Positions 17,418 to 26,270 are shown, counted from the stretch's first letter. The stretch: DNA of 64,000 nt from JAJXXT01 sp963764465 (GCA_963764465.1 CAVXSO010000007.1:558001-622000); one strand, 5' to 3'. The notes: generated by a model not told the origin, from the sequence alone. A program made the numbers and translations.

Positions 17418-17921
17418 TCACGCGTCACCCTGGGCCTTGTTTTCGGCCACATTGCGGTCGCGTCGGCGCAGACCATCCAGCACCAGCACGCCCACGCCAC
17501 AGACGATCGCCGCGTCCGCGACGTTGAAAACATACCACGAATAGCCGTAGGCGTGCGCGTGGATGAAATCCACCACCGCGCCAAAGCGCAGGCGGTCCAG
17601 GATGTTGCCCACGGCGCCACCGGCGATGGCGCCCAGCGCCGCCGCCGCGACCAGGCTTTCCGCCCGCCGCATCCAGCCCCAGAGCAGCCGCACCACAATC
17701 AGCGCCACGGCGATGAGCACCCAGGCGCCGATCTGGTTGTCGCCGTTCAGGATCCCGAAGGTAATGCCATGGTTCCAGACCATGGTCAGGTTGAGCCACC
17801 AGAACACCCGCACGCTCTCGCGCACGGGCAGGTTCAGCCCGTAGAGAATCCAGGCCTTGCTCGCCTGGTCCGCGACCAGCACCAGCAGCGCCGCGAGGAC
17901 GCCCAGCCGCTCGCGCGTCAT
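17418..17921 (-). CDS. lspA: Signal peptidase II (prolipoprotein signal peptidase)
   Basis: 167 residues, the normal length, from the ATG at 17921; the longer frame reaches into ileS and has no family resemblance. It is an inner-membrane aspartic protease that removes signal peptides from diacylglyceryl-prolipoproteins. Four transmembrane segments are visible. The catalytic aspartates lie in GNILDR (Asp109) and VFNVAD (Asp136), with the family motifs VWNHGITFGIL and DFI. It lies 40 bp behind ileS and directly ahead of bamF, itself a lipoprotein and thus a likely LspA substrate. The stop is touched by possible bamF upstream starts (TGATG). Confidence 0.95.
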   Translation of the reverse strand: MTRERLGVLAALLVLVADQASKAWILYGLNLPVRESVRVFWWLNLTMVWNHGITFGILNGDNQIGAWVLIAVALIVVRLLWGWMRRAESLVAAAALGAIAGGAVGNILDRLRFGAVVDFIHAHAYGYSWYVFNVADAAIVCGVGVLVLDGLRRRDRNVAENKAQGDA

Positions 17922-17961
17922 CGGCGTCCCTGCGCGGCTGGCGTGATCCCCGGAGCCGGCA

Positions 17962-20709
17962 TCAAGCGGCGCTGCGGCACACGAGACCGCTTTCCACCGC
18001 GTCCTCGCAGCGCCGGCACAGCAACGGGTGGCGGGCGGACTGGCCCACCTCCGGCAGCACCCGCCAGCAGCGGGCGCATTTCTGCCCATCCGCGACGCCG
18101 ACCGTAGCCTCCACCGCCTCGCCCTTGCCCACCGCAACGTCGGAGACGATGGCGAGCTCAGCCCAGTCCGTTCCGGCGAGCGCCGCGAACTCCGCGTCGG
18201 GCAGCGTCAGTTCCACCCGCGCCTGCAACGAGGCGGTGATCTGCCCGGCCTGGCGCGATGCCTCCAGCGCCGTGGTGATGACGCGGCGAACCTCGCGCAG
18301 CGCATGCCATTTCGCGGCGAGATCACGATCCCCCCAGCCCGCGGGAATCGTCGGGAAGGTGTGCAGATGCACGCTGTCCGCCTCGCCGAAGCGCGCGATC
18401 CAGGCCTCCTCCGCGGTGAACGGCATCACCGGCGCGAGCCAGGTGCAGAGGCAGCGGTGCAGATGGTCCAGCACCGTGCGCGCGGCACGCCGGCGCGGCG
18501 CGTCCGGCCGGTCGCAGTAGATCGCGTCCTTGCGGATATCGAAATAAAACGCCGAGAGATCGGCGGCGCAGAAGCTGTGCACCGCCGGGTAGACACCCGT
18601 CCAGTCGTGACTCGCAACGGCGTCGCGGATCAGCACGTCCAGCTCCGCCAGCCGATGCAGCACGAAGCGCTCCAGCTCCGGCAGATCCTCCGTCCGCTCG
18701 GTCTCGTCGAAGCCTGCGAGCGAGCCCAGCACCCAGCGCAGCGTGTTGCGCAGGCGGCGGTAAAGTTCCGCCTGCTGCTTGAGGATTTCGGCGCCGATGC
18801 GCATGTCCTCGGCGGTGTCGGACGACATCACCCACAGGCGCAGGATGTCGGCGCCGTATTTCTCCAGCACCTCCCCGGGTGCCACGACGTTGCCGAGCGA
18901 CTTGGACATCTTGCGCCCCTGCTCGTCCATGACAAAGCCATGGGTGAGCACGGATTTGAAAGGCGCGCGCCCGCGCGTGCCAACGGCTTCCAGGAGCGAG
19001 GAATGGAACCAGCCGCGATGCTGATCCGAGCCTTCCAGGTAGAGATCGGCCGGCCAGGGCAGGCCCCGCGCCTCGAGCACGAAGGCGTGGGTCGATCCGG
19101 ATTCGAACCAGACGTCGACGATATCCGTCACCTGCTCGTACGCCGCGGGATCGAGGCCGGGCCCGAGGAAACGCTCCGGCGGGGAGGAATACCAGGCATC
19201 CGCCCCCTCGACCCTGAAGGCCTCGACGATGCGGTCGACGACCGCCTGGTCGCGGAGCACCTCGCCCGTCGCGCGATGCACGAAGACCGCGATCGGCACG
19301 CCCCAGGCACGCTGGCGGCTGATGCACCAGTCCGGCCGCGCCGCGACCATGGAGCCGATGCGGTTGCGGCCCTGCTGCGGCACGAAATGCGTCGCCGCGA
19401 TCGCGTCCAGCGCCTTGGCGCGGATCTTCGTCTCGCCGTCGAGCGCGATGAACCATTGCGGCGTCGCGCGGAAGATCAGCGGCGCGCGGGAGCGCCAGGA
19501 ATGCGGGTAGGAATGCACCAGCGTGCCGCGCGCGAGCAGCATGCCGGCATCGGCAAGGGCCTCGCAGACCGCGTCGGCCGCCTTGTAGACATGCAGCCCC
19601 GCGAAGAGCGGTACCCATTCGTTGAACGTGCCGTCCGGGCCCACCGTGTCCGGCACCTCGATGCCATTGGCGCGGCCAAGGTAGAAATCCTCCTCGCCAT
19701 GGCCAGGCGCGATATGGACGAAACCGGTGCCCTGGTCCGTGGTAACGAAGTCGGCGGCCAGCACCTTCACGTCGTGGTCGTAGCCGCGCCCGCGCAGCGG
19801 ATGGGCGCAGACGCTGCCCACGACCTCGGCCCCCTTCACCATGCGCACCACGTGATGCGCGGTGACACCTGCCTCCTTGAGGAAGGCGGGCAGCAGCGGC
19901 AGCGCGACCAGCACCTGGCGGCGGAACGGCGCCTCGAGTTGCACCAGCGCGTAGTCGAATTCCGGCCCCGCGGCGATGGCACGGTTGCCGGGCATGGTCC
20001 ACGGTGTCGTGGTCCAGATCACCACCTCGGCACCCTGGAACGGTCCCGCAATGACCCGAAAGGCGACGAAGATCGTCGTCGACGTGTGGTCGTGATACTC
20101 GATCTCGGCCTCGGCCAGCGCCGTCTTCTCGACCGGCGACCACATCACCGGGCGCAGGCCGCGATAGAGCGCGCCGTTCATCAGGAAGCGGCCGATCTCC
20201 CCGGCAATCGCGGCTTCCGAGGGATAGTCCATGGTGGCGTAGCGATGCGGCCAGTCGCCGAACACGCCGAGGCGGCGGAACTCCTGCTCCTGCACGCCCA
20301 TCCAGTGCGCCGCATAGGCGCGGCATTCGGCACGGAAGTCGATGACCGGCACCAAATCCTTGTCTCGCTTGGCCTTGCGGTATTCTTCCTCGATGCGCCA
20401 CTCGATCGGCAGGCCGTGGCAGTCCCAACCGGGGATGTAGTTGGCGTCGAACCCGCCCATCTGGGCGGCGCGGTTCACCACGTCCTTCAGGATCTTGTTG
20501 AGCGCGGTGCCGATATGCAGGTGGCCGTTGGCATAGGGTGGGCCATCATGGAGGACGAACAGCTTCCGGCCCGCGGAGGCCTGGCGCTGACGCTGCCAGA
20601 GGTTCATTGCCTCCCAGCGCGCCAGCATGGCCGGCTCGCGCTTCGGCAGGTCGGCGCGCATGGGAAACCCGGTCTGGGGCAGGAAGACGGTATCGCGGTA
20701 GTCGGTCAT
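17962..20709 (-). CDS. ileS: Isoleucyl-tRNA synthetase
   Basis: 915 residues from the ATG at 20709 (GGAACGAAG upstream); a TTG three bases earlier is disfavoured. It charges tRNA-Ile and edits mischarged valine. The class I signatures are present: PPYANGHLHIG (HIGH motif, residues about 57-67) and KMSKSLGN (600-607). The C-terminal zinc ribbon CARC...CRRC, typical of the bacterial type, is intact. The N-terminal start MTDYRDTVFLPQTGFPMRADLPKREP matches the family in pattern. It is the central gene of ribF-ileS-lspA-bamF. Confidence 0.97.
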   Translation of the reverse strand: MTDYRDTVFLPQTGFPMRADLPKREPAMLARWEAMNLWQRQRQASAGRKLFVLHDGPPYANGHLHIGTALNKILKDVVNRAAQMGGFDANYIPGWDCHGLPIEWRIEEEYRKAKRDKDLVPVIDFRAECRAYAAHWMGVQEQEFRRLGVFGDWPHRYATMDYPSEAAIAGEIGRFLMNGALYRGLRPVMWSPVEKTALAEAEIEYHDHTSTTIFVAFRVIAGPFQGAEVVIWTTTPWTMPGNRAIAAGPEFDYALVQLEAPFRRQVLVALPLLPAFLKEAGVTAHHVVRMVKGAEVVGSVCAHPLRGRGYDHDVKVLAADFVTTDQGTGFVHIAPGHGEEDFYLGRANGIEVPDTVGPDGTFNEWVPLFAGLHVYKAADAVCEALADAGMLLARGTLVHSYPHSWRSRAPLIFRATPQWFIALDGETKIRAKALDAIAATHFVPQQGRNRIGSMVAARPDWCISRQRAWGVPIAVFVHRATGEVLRDQAVVDRIVEAFRVEGADAWYSSPPERFLGPGLDPAAYEQVTDIVDVWFESGSTHAFVLEARGLPWPADLYLEGSDQHRGWFHSSLLEAVGTRGRAPFKSVLTHGFVMDEQGRKMSKSLGNVVAPGEVLEKYGADILRLWVMSSDTAEDMRIGAEILKQQAELYRRLRNTLRWVLGSLAGFDETERTEDLPELERFVLHRLAELDVLIRDAVASHDWTGVYPAVHSFCAADLSAFYFDIRKDAIYCDRPDAPRRRAARTVLDHLHRCLCTWLAPVMPFTAEEAWIARFGEADSVHLHTFPTIPAGWGDRDLAAKWHALREVRRVITTALEASRQAGQITASLQARVELTLPDAEFAALAGTDWAELAIVSDVAVGKGEAVEATVGVADGQKCARCWRVLPEVGQSARHPLLCRRCEDAVESGLVCRSAA

Positions 20710-20733
20710 CAACTTCGTTCCATGAAGATTCCG

Positions 20734-20850
20734 GGGCTCTGCCCGGACACATCCAGTTTTCCGGCTCCGCCGGGGGCAAGGGCCTAGGCCCTTGAATCCG
20801 AATTCCCCGGGTCTGGGGCCGACGGCCCCGGCGGGTCAAGGGCAGAGCCC
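20734..20850. repeat. Dyad-rich element at the ribF/ileS junction
   Basis: Three dyads are packed together. GGGCTCTGCCC (20734-20744) and its exact reverse complement GGGCAGAGCCC (20840-20850) flank the element. CAAGGGCCTAGGCCCTTG (20777-20794) is a perfect 18-bp palindrome containing the ribF stop codon. GGGGCC-GAC-GGCCCC (20815-20829) is a 6-bp stem with a 3-base loop. The right half encodes the last residues of RibF (pattern PPGPSAPDPGN), beyond the normal family end. It looks like a dispersed REP-like element that inserted into the 3' end of ribF. Confidence 0.7.
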
Positions 20851-21770
20851 TGTCTTACTAACTTCCTTGCTTCCTGCGCATCGAGTGCGATTTGCTCCTT
20901 CAACGCGTCGAAGCTCGGGAATCTCCGCTCCTCGCGCAGGAAGGCCAGCAGCGAAACACCCACTTCCTGGCCATAGAGATCGCCCTCGAAGTCGAACAGA
21001 TGCGCCTCGACGCGGCTTTTCGGCGCCTCCCCCAGCGTCGGCCGGCGGCCGATATTCGCCACCCCCGGCACCAGGCGCCCGTCCGCAAGCTGGACGCGCA
21101 CCGCATAGACGCCCCGCGCCGGCTCCAGGTGGCGGCCGAGTGCCACGTTGGCGGTGGGGAACCCGATGGTGCGCCCCCGCGCGTCGCCATGCTCCACCGT
21201 GCCGCGGATGGTCCAGGGCCGGCCCAGCAGGGCCGCCGCGCGATCCGGATACCCATCCTGCAGCAGGCGGCGAATACGGGTGGAGGAAATCGGCCCCTCC
21301 GCGTCGGCCAGGGCCGGAACCAGGGTCAGGCCGATGCCCAGCGCCTCCGAGCGCGCCGCCAGGAAGGCAGCGTTGCCGCCGCGGCGGTGGCCGAAGGCGA
21401 AATCCGCGCCGCAGGCCAGGTGCCGCGCGCCGAGCCCGCGATGCAGCACCTCCACCACGAACTCCTCCGCCGTCATGGCGCTGAAGGCGCGGTCGAAGGG
21501 CAGTTCGAACAGCATCGCCGCACCCAGCTTCCCCAGGGCCGCCGCGCGCTCCGCCGGCAGCGTGAGGCGGAAGGGCGGATCATCCGGGCGAAACAGCTCA
21601 CGCGGGTGTGGCTCGAAGGTGAGCACGGCCCGCGGCGCATCCGGCCGCGCGGCATGGGCGGCCGCGAGAACCTGGGCGTGGCCGCGATGCACGCCGTCGA
21701 AATTGCCGAGCGCCACCGAGGCGCCACGCGCCGCGGCCGGCAGGTCTCGCCAGGTCGAGAAGATCCGCAA
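20784..21770 (-). CDS. ribF: Bifunctional riboflavin kinase/FAD synthetase
   Basis: 328 residues. The N-terminal FAD synthetase (nucleotidyltransferase) domain has GNFDGVHRGH (residues 22-31) and SSTRIR; the C-terminal riboflavin kinase domain has GRTIGFPTANV and the region GVYAVRVQL. It makes FMN and FAD in the cytoplasm. The final 15 or so residues (from about LDPPGPSAP) are not family sequence and are encoded by the dyad-rich element at the ileS junction. The 12-bp gap from the maoC-like stop suggests co-transcription. The ribF-ileS order is conserved in Proteobacteria. Confidence 0.95.
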   Translation of the reverse strand: MRIFSTWRDLPAAARGASVALGNFDGVHRGHAQVLAAAHAARPDAPRAVLTFEPHPRELFRPDDPPFRLTLPAERAAALGKLGAAMLFELPFDRAFSAMTAEEFVVEVLHRGLGARHLACGADFAFGHRRGGNAAFLAARSEALGIGLTLVPALADAEGPISSTRIRRLLQDGYPDRAAALLGRPWTIRGTVEHGDARGRTIGFPTANVALGRHLEPARGVYAVRVQLADGRLVPGVANIGRRPTLGEAPKSRVEAHLFDFEGDLYGQEVGVSLLAFLREERRFPSFDALKEQIALDAQEARKLVRQGSALDPPGPSAPDPGNSDSRA

Positions 21771-21782
21771 GGCGCTGGACGG

Positions 21783-22196
21783 CTAGGCCCGGGTGGGCGG
21801 CATGACCACCGCTTCGCCCTCGATGACCGTCTTGCCGGCGACGAAGCACTCCGTCTTGATCGTCGCGCGCTTCTTCGCGGTGTCCACAGAGACCACCTCA
21901 ACACGCGCCGTCACGGTGTCGCCAATCTTGACCGGGGCACGGAAACGCAGCGTCTGGCCGAGATAGATCGTCCCGGGCCCCGGCAGCTTGGTGCCCAGCA
22001 CCGCGGAAATCAGCCCGGCCGAGAGCATGCCGTGGGCGATGCGCTGGCCGAACGGCGTCCTCGCGGCCATCTCGGCATCCAGGTGCACGGGGTTGGTGTC
22101 CATGCTGACGGCGGCGTACATAAGGATGTCGGCATCAGTGATGGTCTTGGCGACCTCCGCCGTCATCCCGGGCTCGATGTCTTCCAGATAGATCAT
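21783..22196 (-). CDS. MaoC-like (R)-specific enoyl-CoA hydratase
   Basis: 137 residues, a single hotdog domain of the PhaJ/MaoC type. The hydratase-2 signature is visible: DTNPVHLDAEMA (catalytic Asp and His) followed by FGQRIAHGML. Such enzymes hydrate trans-2-enoyl-CoA to (R)-3-hydroxyacyl-CoA, feeding polyhydroxyalkanoate synthesis or other CoA metabolism. The ATG at 22196 overlaps the stop of the upstream tandem-GNAT gene (ATGA). Its neighbours ribF and ileS are unrelated in function, so the physiological role cannot be read from context. Confidence 0.88.
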   Translation of the reverse strand: MIYLEDIEPGMTAEVAKTITDADILMYAAVSMDTNPVHLDAEMAARTPFGQRIAHGMLSAGLISAVLGTKLPGPGTIYLGQTLRFRAPVKIGDTVTARVEVVSVDTAKKRATIKTECFVAGKTVIEGEAVVMPPTRA

Positions 22197-23095
22197 GCGT
22201 TGGCTCCGTCGTCTCGCGGTGGCGGCGCGTTGTGGGCCAGGAGCGGCCTGCCGTCCAGCCGCCTGGCATAGAGGTGGCGGGTAAAGCCCCGCGGCTGCTC
22301 CGGCACCGTGCCGAGGCGCGTGTAGCCCAGCTTTTCGTAGAAGCCGGGCGCCTGGAAGCTGCAGGTGTCGAGATGAACGCCCACGCAGCCCCGCGCGGCC
22401 GCGATCCGCTCCGCCTCACGCATCAGCCGCGTGCCGATCCCGTCACCGCGAGCCGCCTCGGGGATGCCGAGCAGCTCGACGAACAACCAGCCGCGGCCCG
22501 TCTCCCCCCACAGCCCGCCGCCGCCCGGCAGCAGCAGCCCGAGCGGCTGGAACCGCCCTGTCCCGGCCGCCGCGTCGTTGTAGGCGCGCAGCCCCTGGCT
22601 GATCAGGGCGCGCTCCGCCGGCGGGATCTCGTCTCGCAGAACGAAGCCCTCCGGCGCCTGCGCCGCCGGCTCGTTGCCCCCGAGCCGGCGCAGGAAGATG
22701 TGCTCGCGAAAGCCGGGCGGATGGTCCGGCAGGACGGCGAACTCGGCGAACCCCTGGCGGAGGTAGAAACCCGGGGCCTGGAACGAGTAGGAACCCAGCC
22801 ATACGCCGGTAAGGCCACGCCCGGCCGCCGCGCCGACGAGCGTGGCCATGATGCGCGCGCCGAGCCCGGCGCCGCGCCAGGCAGGTGGCAGGTAGAACAG
22901 GTCGACATGCAGCCAGTCCCAGTAGGAGACGCCGACCAGGCCGCCGACAAGATCGCCCTCGCGCCGCAGGATCGAGATTGGGCGCACCGGCTCCGACGTG
23001 CCACGCCCGATCATCGCCTCGTTGTAATCGTCAAGCGGCTTCAGCACGTGCTCGCGCGCCGCCGCATCCTCGGTCTCGACCAGCATGAATTCCAT
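22193..23095 (-). CDS. Tandem GNAT acetyltransferase
   Basis: 300 residues made of two GNAT domains in one chain. The first (residues about 1-140) has the acetyl-CoA loop PPAWRGAGLGARIM, and the second (about 150-285) has PEAARGDGIGTRLM. Both are followed by a similar SFQAPGFY segment (GSYSFQAPGFYLRQGF and TCSFQAPGFYEKLGY), so the halves look like an internal duplication. The family transfers acetyl groups to amines; the substrate is unknown. It begins the run of genes leading to maoC and ribF, overlapping maoC by ATGA. Confidence 0.85.
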   Translation of the reverse strand: MEFMLVETEDAAAREHVLKPLDDYNEAMIGRGTSEPVRPISILRREGDLVGGLVGVSYWDWLHVDLFYLPPAWRGAGLGARIMATLVGAAAGRGLTGVWLGSYSFQAPGFYLRQGFAEFAVLPDHPPGFREHIFLRRLGGNEPAAQAPEGFVLRDEIPPAERALISQGLRAYNDAAAGTGRFQPLGLLLPGGGGLWGETGRGWLFVELLGIPEAARGDGIGTRLMREAERIAAARGCVGVHLDTCSFQAPGFYEKLGYTRLGTVPEQPRGFTRHLYARRLDGRPLLAHNAPPPRDDGANA

Positions 23096-23190
23096 GCATC
23101 AGCGTTGCCGCCCGGCGCGCGTTGCGCAACGGCGCCCGTGCCCCGATAACGCATGCCAGCCAATCCATCCGTCATTTTGGAGGAACCGCC

Positions 23191-23928
23191 ATGGATGCCG
23201 CCGACCTGCTGCTCGCCGCCCGCCACGACCCGGCAAAGCGCCTCGCCGACCTGCCGGACGCGGTGCGGCCGACGGAACTCGCTGCCGCCTATGCGATCCA
23301 GCACCGGATCATGGGCGCGCTGGGCGCGATCGGCGGCTGGAAAGTGGGCGCACCGGGGCCCGAGGCACCGCCGCTCTGCGCCCCACTGCCCGCGTCCGGC
23401 ATCATGCCGAGCCCGGCGAGGCTCCCGTCCGCCATGCACCGCATGCGCGGCATCGAGGCGGAGGTGGCCTTTCGCATCGGCCGCGACCTGCCGCCGAAGA
23501 GCAAGCCCTATTCCCGCGAGGAGGTGATGGCGGCGATGGGAACCGCGCACCCCGCGATCGAGGCGCTTGAATCCCGCTACCTCGACATGGACAAGGTGGC
23601 GATGCCCAGCAACGTCGCGGACAGCCAGGGGCACGGCGCGTTCATCCACGGCGCCGGCCGCGCCGACTGGCAGACGATCGACTTCGCGAAGGAAACCGTC
23701 GAGCAGGCGATCGACGGCGCCGCGATCGAGCGCACCGGCAACCCGGCGGGCGACATGGTGCGGCTGGTGGTGTGGCTCGCCAATGTCGGCAGCGTCTGGT
23801 CCGGCGGCCTCAAGGCCGGGCAGTTCGTCACCTGCGGTTCCTGGACCGGCAAGACGCTGGCCGGCGCAACCTCCAAGGTGCGCGTGCGCTTCCCGAGCCT
23901 CGGCGAGGTGGCGCTCGATTACGCCTGA
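23191..23928 (+). CDS. 2-keto-4-pentenoate hydratase (FAH family)
   Basis: 245 residues from the ATG at 23191, with GGAGGA about 7 bases upstream; the longer frame from 23122 lacks a ribosome-binding site. It resembles MhpD-type hydratases that add water to 2-hydroxypenta-2,4-dienoate after ring cleavage. The pattern GIEAEVAFRIGRDLPP gives the metal-binding glutamates, followed by AIEALESRY and the GAGRADWQTIDF region. No ring-cleavage dioxygenase or aldolase gene is adjacent, so the pathway is open; a general FAH-family hydrolase or decarboxylase role is possible. Its 3' end overlaps argE by 10 bp. Confidence 0.82.
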   Translation: MDAADLLLAARHDPAKRLADLPDAVRPTELAAAYAIQHRIMGALGAIGGWKVGAPGPEAPPLCAPLPASGIMPSPARLPSAMHRMRGIEAEVAFRIGRDLPPKSKPYSREEVMAAMGTAHPAIEALESRYLDMDKVAMPSNVADSQGHGAFIHGAGRADWQTIDFAKETVEQAIDGAAIERTGNPAGDMVRLVVWLANVGSVWSGGLKAGQFVTCGSWTGKTLAGATSKVRVRFPSLGEVALDYA

Positions 23929-25010
23929 GCGACCCGTGCGGCGAGCCTGGTGAACACCGGCACGGCGCCCTCCAGCGCCGCGACCGACATGGTCTCGCCG
24001 GGCTTGTGCGCGACGTCGATCGAGCCAGGGCCGAGCAGGAAGCACGGCGCGATCGCTGAAAGCTCCGATGCATCGGTGCCATAGGGCGCGGTGGTCGCCG
24101 CCTTGCCGCTCGTCTGCTCGACGAGGCCGATCAGCGGATCATCGGCCGCCAGTTCGGGCGGCTTGCCTTCCCACGCCTCGGCCACCTCGAGCCCGGCCTC
24201 CGCCGCCGCAGCGCGCACACGCTCTACCACGCGCATCGGATCGATGCTTGCCGAGTAGCGGAACTTGATGCGCGCGATCGCCAGTGGAACGGTGACGTTC
24301 ACCGCGGTGCCGCAGTTGTCGATGACCAGGTTGAAGTCGCTGAACGGTGGATCATAGGCCGCGTCCTGCACCGTGCGGTCGGCGCGCAGCCACTCGAAGA
24401 TGGCGCGCATCTCGGCGAGGAACGGCACCAGCGCCCAGTTGGCGTTGCGCCCACGCCCGGTGCTGCTGTGCGCCTGCTCGCCACGGGAGGTGACGGTGAA
24501 ATGCACGTTGGCGCGGTGCCCACGCACCGGCACCATCCCTGTAGGTTCCGCGACCAGGATCGCCTTCGGCTTCGCCCGCTTCGCGAGCTCGGAACGCGCG
24601 ACGATAGCCCGCGCGCCCAGCTTCGTCGTCTCCTCGTCGGTGGTGATCAGCAGTGTCGCGGGAATCGTCGCCGGCAGCGCCAGCGCGGTCGCGATGCACG
24701 CGGCGAGCGGCCCCTTCATGTCGGTCGAGCCCAGGCCGCGCAGCACGCCGGCCTCCACGCGCGCCGACCACGGGTCCTCGGTCCAGCCGGTCTCCGGCAC
24801 CGTGTCCATGTGGCCGGAGAAGGCGAGCCCGCCGGCCGGGCCGCGATGCGCGACCAGCGCGCGTTTCGCGATGCCTGCCGCGTCCGTGTAGTCCAGCCGC
24901 TCGATCTCAAAGCCCGCGAGCGCGGCCTCGATGCGATCGGCGACGGCGAGGTTGGAGACGGAGCTGCGGGAGTCGATCGCGACCAGGTCGCGCGCCAGTT
25001 CAAGAAGCAT
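23919..25010 (-). CDS. argE: Acetylornithine deacetylase, M20 family
   Basis: 363 residues from the ATG at 25010. The M20 metallopeptidase metal-binding motifs are intact: SGHMDTVP (His67, Asp69), GLGSTDMKG, TTDEE (Glu126/127) and the late GTDAS and AHKPGE segments. ArgE removes acetyl from N2-acetylornithine in arginine synthesis. The late GPGSIDVAHKPGE sequence favours ArgE over DapE, but related M20 deacylases acting on other N-acyl amino acids cannot be excluded, particularly next to two amino-acid PLP enzymes. It is divergent from the threonine-synthase-like gene, with 102 bp between the starts. The open frame continues far upstream but has no family resemblance there. Confidence 0.82.
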   Translation of the reverse strand: MLLELARDLVAIDSRSSVSNLAVADRIEAALAGFEIERLDYTDAAGIAKRALVAHRGPAGGLAFSGHMDTVPETGWTEDPWSARVEAGVLRGLGSTDMKGPLAACIATALALPATIPATLLITTDEETTKLGARAIVARSELAKRAKPKAILVAEPTGMVPVRGHRANVHFTVTSRGEQAHSSTGRGRNANWALVPFLAEMRAIFEWLRADRTVQDAAYDPPFSDFNLVIDNCGTAVNVTVPLAIARIKFRYSASIDPMRVVERVRAAAAEAGLEVAEAWEGKPPELAADDPLIGLVEQTSGKAATTAPYGTDASELSAIAPCFLLGPGSIDVAHKPGETMSVAALEGAVPVFTRLAARVAQA

Positions 25011-25112
25011 CCGCCGGGTATGGGGTTCCGTATGGGCGGCGGCAAACGACGGAATGTCAACGAATGTGAAGCAGGAATTGACCAGCGATCCGACCCCGGC
25101 CAGCCTGCCCGC

Positions 25113-26270
25113 ATGCAACCGACCTATCTCGATCCCCGCTCCGGCCGTACCTATCCGTCCGACCCCCCGCGCTGGTGCGGCGCGGACGGCGCGCCGCTCT
25201 TCCTTTCGGACCTGGCTGGCATCGCGCCGGCGGATATCGATGCGACGGCGCATGGGCTCTGGCGCTACCGCGCGGCCCTGCCAATGCCGGAGGCGAAGCC
25301 GGTCACGCTCGGCGAGGGCTGGACGCCGCTGCTGCCGCGCCGCCTCGCGGGGATCGACATACACGTGAAGTGCGAGTGGGTGATGCCAACCGGCAGCTTC
25401 AAGGACCGGGGTGCGGCGGTGATGCTGACAGGGCTGCGCGCGCAGGGTGTGCGCCAGGTCCTGGAGGACAGTTCCGGCAACGGCGGGGCCGCGGTCGCCG
25501 CCTATGCGGCCGCCGCCGGAATGGCCGCCACGATCCTGGCGCCGGAATCGACCAGCCCCGCCAAGACGCTGGCGATGCGCGCCGTGGGCGCCACGGTGGA
25601 GCTGATCCCCGGCAACCGCCAGGCAACGGCGGATGCCGCCATCGCGCGCTGTAGCGGCGGTTCCAACTCGAGTGGCATCTTCGACTCGAGTGGCATCTTC
25701 TACGCCAGCCACAACTGGCATCCGTTCTTCCTGCACGGCACCAAGACCCTGGCCTACGAGCTGTGGGAACAGCTCGGCTTCAGACAGCCCGACAACATCG
25801 TGGTCCCGTGCGGCGCCGGCTCCAACGTGCTCGGCTGCGCCATCGGCTTCGGCGAGCTGCTGCGCGCGGGGCAGATCGCGCGCCTGCCGCGCCTGTTCGC
25901 CGCCCAGCCGCGCAACTGCGCGCCGATCGCGGCCGAGGCCGAGGGCAAGGAACCGCCGCCGATCCGACAGACCATCGCGGAAGGCACGGCAATCACCCGA
26001 CCGGTGCGCCAGCAGGAGGTGGTGGCGGCGCTGCGCCAGAGCGGCGGCGGCGGCGTGATGGTGGACGAGGAAGAGATCGCGGCGGCGACCCTCTCGCTGG
26101 CACGGACCGGCCTCTACGTGGAGCCGACCTCCGCGCAGGCGCTGCCGGCGCTGCAGACGCTGCTCGCCGAGGGGCGCATCGGGCGCGGCGAGACCACGGT
26201 CATCGTGCTCACCGGCAGCGGCCTCAAGGCCGGGCCGCGCATCGAGGAGATCCTCGGGAGGGACGGATGA
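25113..26270 (+). CDS. Threonine-synthase-like PLP-dependent enzyme
   Basis: 385 residues from the ATG at 25113. It is a fold type II PLP enzyme with the cofactor lysine Lys97 in PTGSFKDRG, the SSGNGG loop (EDSSGNGGAAVAAYAAAAG) and a late GSGLK phosphate-binding motif. It resembles short threonine synthases, but a canonical thrC is present elsewhere in the window, so a lyase or deaminase role is also possible. Residues about 184-196 contain a tandem SSGIF(D/Y) duplication, listed separately. It starts with no strong Shine-Dalgarno sequence. The stop overlaps the next gene (ATGA), suggesting a coupled two-gene operon acting on hydroxy-amino acids. Confidence 0.78.
   Translation: MQPTYLDPRSGRTYPSDPPRWCGADGAPLFLSDLAGIAPADIDATAHGLWRYRAALPMPEAKPVTLGEGWTPLLPRRLAGIDIHVKCEWVMPTGSFKDRGAAVMLTGLRAQGVRQVLEDSSGNGGAAVAAYAAAAGMAATILAPESTSPAKTLAMRAVGATVELIPGNRQATADAAIARCSGGSNSSGIFDSSGIFYASHNWHPFFLHGTKTLAYELWEQLGFRQPDNIVVPCGAGSNVLGCAIGFGELLRAGQIARLPRLFAAQPRNCAPIAAEAEGKEPPPIRQTIAEGTAITRPVRQQEVVAALRQSGGGGVMVDEEEIAAATLSLARTGLYVEPTSAQALPALQTLLAEGRIGRGETTVIVLTGSGLKAGPRIEEILGRDG
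25666..25701 (+). repeat. 18-bp in-frame tandem duplication
   Basis: ACTCGAGTGGCATCTTCG at 25666-25683 is immediately followed by ACTCGAGTGGCATCTTCT at 25684-25701, identical at 17 of 18 positions. It encodes SSGIFDSSGIFY inside the threonine-synthase-like enzyme, so six residues are duplicated in frame. The near identity suggests a recent event. Confidence 0.95.

Noticed and set aside
18028..20787. A 919-codon open frame on the plus strand opposite ileS
   Set aside because: High-GC third positions keep antisense frames open; the translation is Arg/His/Gln-rich without any recognisable domain, while the minus strand is a clear IleS.
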